Below, in pieces: positions 10,901 through 14,392 of a stretch of 14,392 nt of DNA. How positions within the stretch are numbered: position 1 is the first letter of the stretch; each line of letters begins with the position of its first letter. Both the position numbers and the translations under genes were made by a program. Under the pieces are notes generated by a model, which worked only from the letters and a program-made list of their open reading frames with translations, ran no database searches and had not been told where the DNA came from. The stretch comes from Acanthaster planci (lineage: Eukaryota > Echinodermata > Asteroidea > Valvatida > Acanthasteridae): contig NW_019091414.1 of the NCBI RefSeq assembly GCF_001949145.1, positions 1,223,791-1,238,182 of the forward strand. The letters run 5' to 3'.

Positions 10901-13396
10901 AAAGACTTGAAGCAGATCCAAGGAGATATAAAACAGTAAACTAACATGTAATGAAGTTGTTAAAATTTAATTGAAGTTTTAGTGAAATTGTGAGTCACAT
11001 GTCAGATCTACTTAGTACGTGCTATAACAGTCAACAAGTAACAGCAAGCAGTAGCATTTGTCAGAGCTACTTGTATTTATAGTGCTGCAAGTAGGTGCCA
11101 AGGTTCAGTTAGGGTTCAGTTCGGACAAAGTTTAGAATTCTTTTGCCGAACTTTGGTTTGGTTCGGGTTCAGACATATTAATTTTTTGGTACACACATGT
11201 ACGTCCATGTACATGTACAATGCACATTGAGACATTGAAGAGTTCGCTGTGAAGGTGCCGTACGTATGTAGTACTTCTGTGTATAAAATATGTTAATACA
11301 AGCAATGAATCTCCTTTCCATCCCTATCCACGAGCAACTTTGATCTGAAAATAATTTTTTCTAAGCTGTTTCCCCAAAGTGTGTTAAGGAGGTAAAAATT
11401 CCATAGAAAGTTACCGCTGGAGGTGTGACAGTTTCTGACCGTGCCGACCAAAAGCGGTTGTGTTTGGACTATGCTTGATTTAACAAAATGATCTTAGGAT
11501 ATGTGAAAACAGAAAAAACAGCATGCTGAAATGGAAGTTTCGTCCTTTACAGGATACAAGGTCAAATTAAATTTCAAGTGAATTATGTTTTGGTTGTTTT
11601 TGACGAAACAGATTGCAACTACCAAACTATAAAGCTTTCGATGTATTTGAAGATGAACCTTGGTACATGTATCAAGTCATCATTCTTTCCCAGGACGGCG
11701 ACCATGTGGCCGAAGGAGCAATTTTCCATCAGTCTTTTTCAAACAGATATAATGGCATTTTGTTATTAGAGATCTGGCCAACTTCCATTACAATGTATTC
11801 ACATTACAACTTTGATCAAATATGATGAAATGAAAGGCAAGTCGGGCCACCCTGTGAACCAAACCTTGTTGCGCGCTGGAGCGCTGCACCCACCCACCTG
11901 GCAAAATCAGTTTTCCCTCTGGCCTTTTATCGAACATGAGTCTGACTGTGATCAGTATCAAATCAAAATTTGTTCTACATGCGGCCATTTATGACATCAT
12001 TGGTCTAATATGGAACGTAAGGGTGTGGCTATCAGAGATTGGCAAACATGCATGTATATGCTAAATCTTAATAACCACATACATTAGCACAATTAGGTGT
12101 AGTGAGAATTTAGAATTGTTGTGCAGCGGATTGCGGAAATGCCATGCATTGTATTTTTGCGGTTGATCTCACCATTTGAATATTACAACCATCCTGTGAT
12201 GCAGGGCCATCGTAAGTTTACTGTGCATGTACATTTACAATACATGTGTACACACATATGCCGAGCCCCAGTCTAACTCATTATCCATTTTTGTTGTGTT
12301 TGCTTTTTTATCACGTTTTCTTGCGTGCATTCCCTATGCTATCAATCCATGCTATACAAAAAGCCAAACATCTGAACCGACCAGTTTGGTTCGGTTCAGT
12401 TTGAAAGTGTTTGATGGTTTTTGGTTTGGTTCGGTGGTCCGACTGCAGCACTAGCTATTTAACACTTTCTGTATGCTATGTGAACAAGTTGTGATGTGCA
12501 TCTTTTTATTTTCATTGACGATAATTAGATGATGGTCTTTTTTTACCTCTTGTAGATGGAGTCAGATTACGACTTACTGACGGTGACGGTTTGGCATCTG
12601 GTCGTGTCGAAATTTCCTACTATGATCCTGACATTGGTTCTGAATGGGTTACACTGTGTGTCCAGTCCGGCTTGGATATGGTGACAGCAACCTTACTTTG
12701 TCGTGATTTTGGCTTTGATGGTGCTGTATCAACAGGTATGTAGGAGGAACGGTTGGGTTAGCTGGGTGACAGATTAGGGTGGTCATTGGGGGACTGGGGG
12801 GAAATGAATTGGAAGGTGGAAAAGTTAATGAAAAGGGACTTTGAAAGGACTTGGAGGCAAGGAATCGCTATTGAAAAGAGGAAGATGGGAACTACAGATG
12901 GGAAGCATGATAGAGAGTTACTGGACAACAGGTTGGCATAGTGGGTGAAGTGGAATACACATGCAAGTAGACATCTATAGTGAAACAAATGGAAAATGTA
13001 GAGTAAAACAAACAGAAATGGTTTGGGAAGGAGCTGTCCAAGGTTCCACCCCTTACCTGCAAACCCCTGATTTGTGGCTTGGATACTAGATCCCTTGTTC
13101 TTAGAAAGCACTCCTTTAATCTCAATGAATGCCGTCCATCTTTGTGAACAAAAATGTTATCAGAGGTGATAGTGAAGGTGTTTGCTTTCTAGGTGTGATG
13201 CCACTTCGAGGGAGAGCTGCTGAAGAGACTAAAATTGTACAATTCCGTAAGAATTGGTGTAAAGGAGATGAAGAGGGACTGAGAAGATGTAGTTCGTTTG
13301 AAATCTCTCAAGACTGCACCCATGATACAGATGTCAGTGTCACCTGCAATCCTGTTCCCTATGTACATGTAGATCGTGAAAGCACAGGGTCATCAG
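4884..13396 (+). CDS. Multi-SRCR-domain secreted or membrane receptor, 5' part (8 exons, 3' end outside the window)
   Basis: The joined exons are 4884-4974, 6249-6593, 8240-8572, 8888-9268, 9966-10164, 10506-10666, 12556-12735 and 13193-13396. They give an open frame of 631 codons plus one base, with no stop. Residues 1-30 form a signal peptide region, followed by SRCR1 (about 31-145), SRCR2 (146-256), SRCR3 (257-383), SRCR4 (384-503) and SRCR5 (504-631). Every intron has GT-AG borders. All phases are 1 except the intron inside SRCR4, which is phase 2 on both sides. Each domain keeps six cysteines, the group A pattern C2, C3, C5, C6, C7, C8. SRCR proteins are typically extracellular and bind pathogen or host ligands; an innate immune or scavenging role here is inference. 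No transmembrane segment is seen yet, so secreted versus anchored is undecided. The exact gene is not recognised. Confidence 0.9.
4975..6248 (+). other. Intron 1
   Basis: This 1,274-bp intron has donor GTAAGC and acceptor TTCTGTAG with a good pyrimidine tract. It contains a perfect 20-bp palindrome at 5187-5206, a 12-bp tandem duplication near 5367-5390 (ATATGGATCGAT-like), and the candidate exon at 5564-5723 described separately. A 60-odd codon open frame at 5243-5434 was not accepted as an exon. Confidence 0.75.
5564..5723 (+). other. Candidate extra exon: orphan first half of an SRCR-like domain
   Basis: A T-rich acceptor (TTTTTTGTCAG) and a strong donor (GACTT/GTGAGT) bound 160 bp that are open in the frame set by exon 1 (phase 1 in). 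The product begins LTLIRGNWAAELSHVRPLHV and later contains a single Cys and GGMWDNLYFNV, faintly like the start of an SRCR domain. It exits in phase 2, like the first exon of SRCR4. However, no phase 2-to-1 partner exon was found before 6249, and direct joining to 6249 would shift the frame. It may be a decayed half-domain, an alternative truncating exon, or chance. Confidence 0.3.
6249..6593 (+). CDS. Exon 2: SRCR domain 1, complete in one exon
   Basis: The exon encodes 115 codons, phase 1 to phase 1. It opens with FSLRLTRGRYDNSGLVQMF and holds the hallmark VICRQLGYPSAL. Six cysteines occur in the order GLLC, VIC, LSC, MDC, SEC, VHC, matching C2, C3, C5, C6, C7 and C8. The CTGSETRLMDC stretch is the family's CxGxExxLxxC signature. 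The extra group B pair (C1 and C4) is absent: the positions read YDNSG and RQLGY. The acidic CDDxWD loop that often binds divalent cations is weakened (CMESNEW). It is closely similar to SRCR2, suggesting tandem duplication. Confidence 0.93.
6666..6742 (+). mobile_element. CORE-SINE-like fragment
   Basis: GTGACCTTAGGCAAGTCGCC is followed about 50 bp later by AACATGGGTACCTGTGAGG. The order and spacing resemble the conserved core of MIR and other CORE-SINEs (GTGACCTTGGGCAAGTC, then AAAATGGG and an ACCTG-like end). No tRNA head or tail was identified, so this would be a truncated old copy. The family assignment rests on remembered consensus features and needs an alignment. Confidence 0.4.
7013..7280. 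mobile_element. Palindromic MITE-like (foldback) element in intron 2
   Basis: AGATCGTATAGCAAGATGG at about 7019-7037 is complementary to 7249-7278, where the right arm carries an 11-bp insertion (GCCTTCGGCGC-like). GTGCCATTTGAGCAAG at 7081-7096 is complementary to CTTGCTCAAATGGCGCC at 7200-7215. Weaker complementarity continues to a centre near 7140, so almost the whole 268 bp can fold back. The middle is CpG-rich compared with its surroundings and contains two copies of ATGCGCAGGCGC. No transposase is encoded, and the ends and target duplication were not fixed. Confidence 0.7.
8240..8572 (+). CDS. Exon 3: SRCR domain 2, complete in one exon
   Basis: The exon encodes 111 codons, phase 1 to phase 1, from acceptor TTTAAG/CA to donor CAAG/GTGAGT. 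It begins FSLRLTGGFHDNSGLVEVY and includes SVVCRQLGFPKALTVTSF. Six cysteines occur in the order ILC, VVC, LLC, IDC, YGC, VIC, with CEGTESRLIDC as the CxGxExxLxxC signature. Many positions are shared with SRCR1, including the unusual start FSLRLT, the DNSGLV segment and the C2-region W and L, so the two exons probably arose by recent tandem duplication. The group B cysteines are lacking. Confidence 0.93.
8573..8887 (+). other. Intron 3
   Basis: This 315-bp intron has donor GTGAGT and acceptor CCCATAG. No exon, repeat family or regulatory motif is recognised in it. Confidence 0.85.
8888..9268 (+). CDS. Exon 4: SRCR domain 3, complete in one exon
   Basis: The exon encodes 127 codons, phase 1 to phase 1. 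A linker of about 12 residues (VLTGDVQQPYPL) precedes the domain. The conserved block DWSICSDESWDIQAANVVCQ keeps the acidic loop after C2 best of all five domains, and is followed by ELGFHYAI. The six cysteines are SIC, VVC, VEC, LEC, SQC and VKC, with CIGLEKHLLEC as the signature stretch. One N-glycosylation sequon (NST) lies before C2. The start was extended upstream of the first in-frame TTG because the acceptor at 8887 restores phase and leaves the frame open. Confidence 0.92.
9269..9965 (+). other. Intron 4
   Basis: This 697-bp intron has donor GTAATG and a pyrimidine-poor acceptor (CATTCAAACAG). No exon or known repeat is recognised. An open frame at 9218-9421 only reads through the preceding exon in another frame. 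Confidence 0.8.
9966..10164 (+). CDS. Exon 5: SRCR domain 4, first half
   Basis: This exon enters in phase 1 and leaves in phase 2 (TACAG/GTAAGT). It encodes GQVVRLVGSAKPYEGLVQTYYNG..., a typical SRCR start, then NWWNIC (C2), RACESLGYEYGQ (C3 region) and RFSEEY. The usual CRQLG is changed to CESLG. The acceptor has a weak pyrimidine tract, but the frame and phase are consistent with both neighbours. Confidence 0.88.
10165..10505 (+). other. Intron 5, inside SRCR domain 4
   Basis: This 341-bp phase 2 intron has donor GTAAGT and acceptor TTTTTGTTTCTAAG. It interrupts the domain 20 residues after C3. No other feature is recognised in it. Confidence 0.85.
10506..10666 (+). CDS. Exon 6: SRCR domain 4, second half (divergent)
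   Basis: The exon encodes SKITEDSLSSEVLCDDYLCY..., then YYTTCGYYDKAAIFCRNYSS, phase 2 in and phase 1 out. Four cysteines (VLC, YLC, TTC, IFC) fit C5 to C8, but C5 and C6 are separated by only four residues instead of the usual nine or so, and the CxGxExxLxxC signature is lost. A sequon NYS is present near the end. An alternative acceptor (ATCACAG at about 10516) would break the phase, so the upstream AAG was chosen. This is the most divergent domain in the window. Confidence 0.85.
10872..10939 (+). other. Possible alternative terminal exon, 22 codons then stop
   Basis: The acceptor TTTGACCACAG at 10871 opens a short frame in the right phase after exon 6. It would add AVQSEIGPTLKDLKQIQGDI, then KQ, and a TAA stop, a charged helix-like tail. 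Use of this exon would end the protein after SRCR4 as a truncated form. No clear AATAAA follows closely (one lies upstream at about 10806). The frame is short, so chance is quite possible. Confidence 0.2.
11080..11089 (+). repeat. Left terminal inverted repeat of the hAT-like element
   Basis: TAGTGCTGCA, exactly complementary to 12444-12453. The 8-bp target copy TGTATTTA precedes it directly. Confidence 0.7.
12444..12453 (-). repeat. Right terminal inverted repeat of the hAT-like element
   Basis: TGCAGCACTA, the exact complement of the left end, followed by the target copy GCTATTTA at 12454-12461 (six of eight bases match the left copy). Confidence 0.7.
12556..12735 (+). CDS. Exon 7: SRCR domain 5, first half
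   Basis: The exon encodes 60 codons, phase 1 in and phase 1 out (AACAG/GTATGT). It reads GVRLRLTDGDGLASGRVEIS, then EWVTLC (C2) and TATLLCRDFGFDGAVST (C3 region). GRVEISYYDP is the canonical SRCR GRVEV-type strand. It contains no methionine near its start, so a search for ATG-initiated frames would miss it; it was found by translating after the acceptor. It ends only 11 residues after C3, earlier than the split in SRCR4. Confidence 0.92.
12736..13192 (+). other. Intron 7, inside SRCR domain 5
   Basis: This 457-bp phase 1 intron has donor GTATGT and acceptor TTTGCTTTCTAG. The plus strand is strongly purine-rich from about 12770 to 12910 (many GGAAG and GAAAAG words). A minus-strand open frame of 117 codons across it is a by-product of that composition. 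Confidence 0.85.
13193..13396 (+). CDS. Exon 8: SRCR domain 5, second half
   Basis: The exon encodes 68 codons, phase 1 to phase 1. Joined to exon 7 it reads ...AVSTGVMPLRGRAAEE, then NWCKGDEEGLRRC (the CxGxExxLxxC signature, C5 and C6), QDC (C7) and VSVTC (C8). After C8 come NPVPYVHVDRESTGSSG, a short linker. The donor TCAG/GTAAGC is strong, so the gene continues beyond this exon, with the next exon outside the window or unrecognised. Confidence 0.9.
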
Positions 13397-13569
13397 GTAA
13401 GCCTACATGTTTAAAAGGGAAACCTTTAGTTTAAAATCTCCTCATAAGAGGCCCTACCCTTTCTACTGTGGCCTAATTCCAATATCTTGGTACATGTAGT
13501 TTAATGGATGCTAGACTCACCTGGAAATCTCAGACTTAACGGAAGCATCATACAAACTTCATTTTTATC

Positions 13570-13825
13570 GGTAGGTTTTTCTGACAATGAGACCAATGAT
13601 TCCTAAAAAGCGCCCTGGGTAATATAGCTGGTAAGCCTGAAGAAACTTGGGAGGGAAACCCCAGAGGAATGTTCTAGGTAAAACCCACAGAATCAGGTAC
13701 AGTGAAGGGGGCTGAAAACCAAATGCATTTGTAGACCAAGCTGGGACTCGAACCTGGGTCGCAGAGGCAAGGAAAGGCAAGGTAAGGCAAGGAAAGAACC
13801 ACAACACCACTGTGATTCCCCGTTA
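13570..13825 (-). mobile_element. tRNA-derived SINE-like element
   Basis: On the minus strand GGTTCGAGTCC (complement of 13744-13754) is an exact match to the RNA polymerase III B box consensus GGTTCGANTCC. Upstream on that strand, AATCACAGTGGTG (about 13807-13819) resembles a decayed A box. The two are separated by more than usual because a CCTTG-type repeat sits between them. The T-stem does not pair properly, so this is not a working tRNA gene. The following body (TGGGTTTTACC..., GGGGTTTCCCTCCC) looks like a SINE body, but no family or end is assigned. Confidence 0.5.
13763..13798 (+). repeat. AAGGC/AAGGA/AAGGT pentamer-like microsatellite
   Basis: GGCAAGG-type words repeat about six times (AGGCAAGGAAAGGCAAGG and so on). 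They lie between the presumed A and B boxes of the minus-strand SINE-like element, so the repeat probably grew inside the SINE head. Confidence 0.75.
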
Positions 13826-14392
13826 TGACATTGTTTCCAAAATAAATTGCTTTGTTTAAAGCTTTATGCGGATATTTAGTATCACTTGGAATGACTCCAT
13901 CTGCCGTCTCCCATGTCCTTCCTATTTTGGAATGAGCCTTCTTTGCTTGGGTTCCTTATGCCTCCACTCATGAAAAAAGCTTGAGCAACTATCCATACTG
14001 CTAGCTGCATCAGCAAAGGGGGTGAATGTCATGAGAATATAGACCCCCTCTGGCTGAATTGATTATTTATTTATTTTTTTACCCTGGGTGATCCATTCAG
14101 TAAGCCTGCTCACTGATCTCCCATGGATCCCAGCTTACATAATTTAATAAAAAAGGATAAAAATTAGCAAATGTAACCGGACCAGGTTCCTCAAGCTAGG
14201 CTGTTTTATTAGCAAACAACCACTTACGATCTTGGGCAAAATAAAAGGGGTTGGTGGATTGGCTATAAACAGAAAAAGAGGAAATACATGCAATAAGTAA
14301 AATGGAAACTTAAACACAACACACTTAAGAACAGATAACTATGCAGCAGGAACTATATACCCACAAAGAAAACATAATGAACCTGATACAGG

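Larger units (their letters stand above)
11080..12453. mobile_element. hAT-like DNA transposon, non-autonomous or decayed, in intron 6
   Basis: The left end reads TAGTGCTGCA and the right end TGCAGCACTA, a perfect 10-bp terminal inverted repeat. It is flanked by TGTATTTA (11072-11079) and GCTATTTA (12454-12461), an 8-bp target duplication with two mismatches. An 8-bp duplication and TAGxGxTGCA-type ends are characteristic of the hAT superfamily. Subterminal GGTTC/GAACC motifs recur near both ends (11103-11170 and 12375-12435), as expected for transposase binding sites. At 1,374 bp with no recognisable transposase or BED zinc finger, it is probably non-autonomous. The longest in-element frame (about 11613-11825) is unidentified. 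Confidence 0.7.
10667..12555 (+). other. Intron 6
   Basis: This 1,889-bp phase 1 intron has donor GTATAT and acceptor TTTACCTCTTGTAG. It contains a possible alternative terminal exon (10872-10939) and a hAT-like element (11080-12453), both listed separately. Removing the hAT-like element plus one target copy leaves about 0.5 kb, similar to the neighbouring introns. Confidence 0.8.
13397..14392 (+). other. Start of intron 8, no further exon recognised
   Basis: After the donor GTAAGC at 13397 no SRCR, transmembrane or other coding exon is recognised up to the window end. The stretch holds a tRNA-derived SINE-like segment (about 13570-13825, minus strand) and an AT-rich tract near 14060-14080. 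The last 200 bases are A-rich without features. Confidence 0.6.

Noticed and set aside
11613-11825. Additional exon of the SRCR gene in intron 6
   Set aside because: It lies inside the hAT-like element, has no SRCR cysteine pattern, and ends in a stop, whereas exon 6 joins exon 7 directly in phase 1.
12758-13111. 117-codon minus-strand open frame
   Set aside because: It is the complement of a purine-rich intron tract, rich in Leu, Ser, Phe and Pro, with no domain. The plus-strand gene model accounts for the region.
13565-13810. 81-codon minus-strand open frame
   Set aside because: It spans the SINE-like element, including the B box, and has no family features.
13744-13825. Functional tRNA gene on the minus strand
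   Set aside because: The B box is exact, but the T-stem and acceptor stem do not pair and the A-to-B box distance is enlarged by a microsatellite.

Overview
This window is animal nuclear DNA, most likely from a marine invertebrate deuterostome such as an echinoderm or a relative. The evidence is a multi-exon gene with GT-AG introns, repeated SRCR (scavenger receptor cysteine-rich) domains, many intronic repeats, and frequent TACATGTA-type words. SRCR genes are strongly expanded in sea urchins and amphioxus. The species cannot be named from the sequence.

Layout. Positions 1-588 form one long imperfect palindrome with tandem subrepeats in its arms (foldback type). Positions about 1078-3430 are bounded by a second inverted repeat. 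Each of its arms has a conserved outer segment of about 90 bp followed by a 21-bp minisatellite. Positions 3431-4883 hold no recognised gene. A plus-strand gene then runs from ATG 4884 past the right edge. It has a signal-peptide exon (4884-4974), SRCR1 (6249-6593), SRCR2 (8240-8572), SRCR3 (8888-9268), SRCR4 (9966-10164 plus 10506-10666) and SRCR5 (12556-12735 plus 13193-13396). All splice phases agree. The joined frame is open for 631 codons plus one base, with no stop, so the 3' end lies outside the window.

The encoded product starts as a secreted or membrane-bound SRCR receptor. All five domains keep six cysteines (the group A pattern). Three are single-exon, and two are split by introns at different places and in different phases. 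This mix is the most interesting coding feature.

The introns carry several mobile elements. These are a palindromic MITE-like element (7013-7280), a hAT-like element with 10-bp terminal inverted repeats and a near-perfect 8-bp target duplication (11080-12453), a short CORE-SINE-like stretch (6666-6742), and a tRNA-derived SINE-like segment on the minus strand near the right end with an exact B box. Three unrelated palindromic elements in 7.3 kb is notable. I found no wholly new system. The best leads are the SRCR exon architecture, an orphan half-domain exon candidate at 5564-5723, and the minisatellite-armed inverted repeat.
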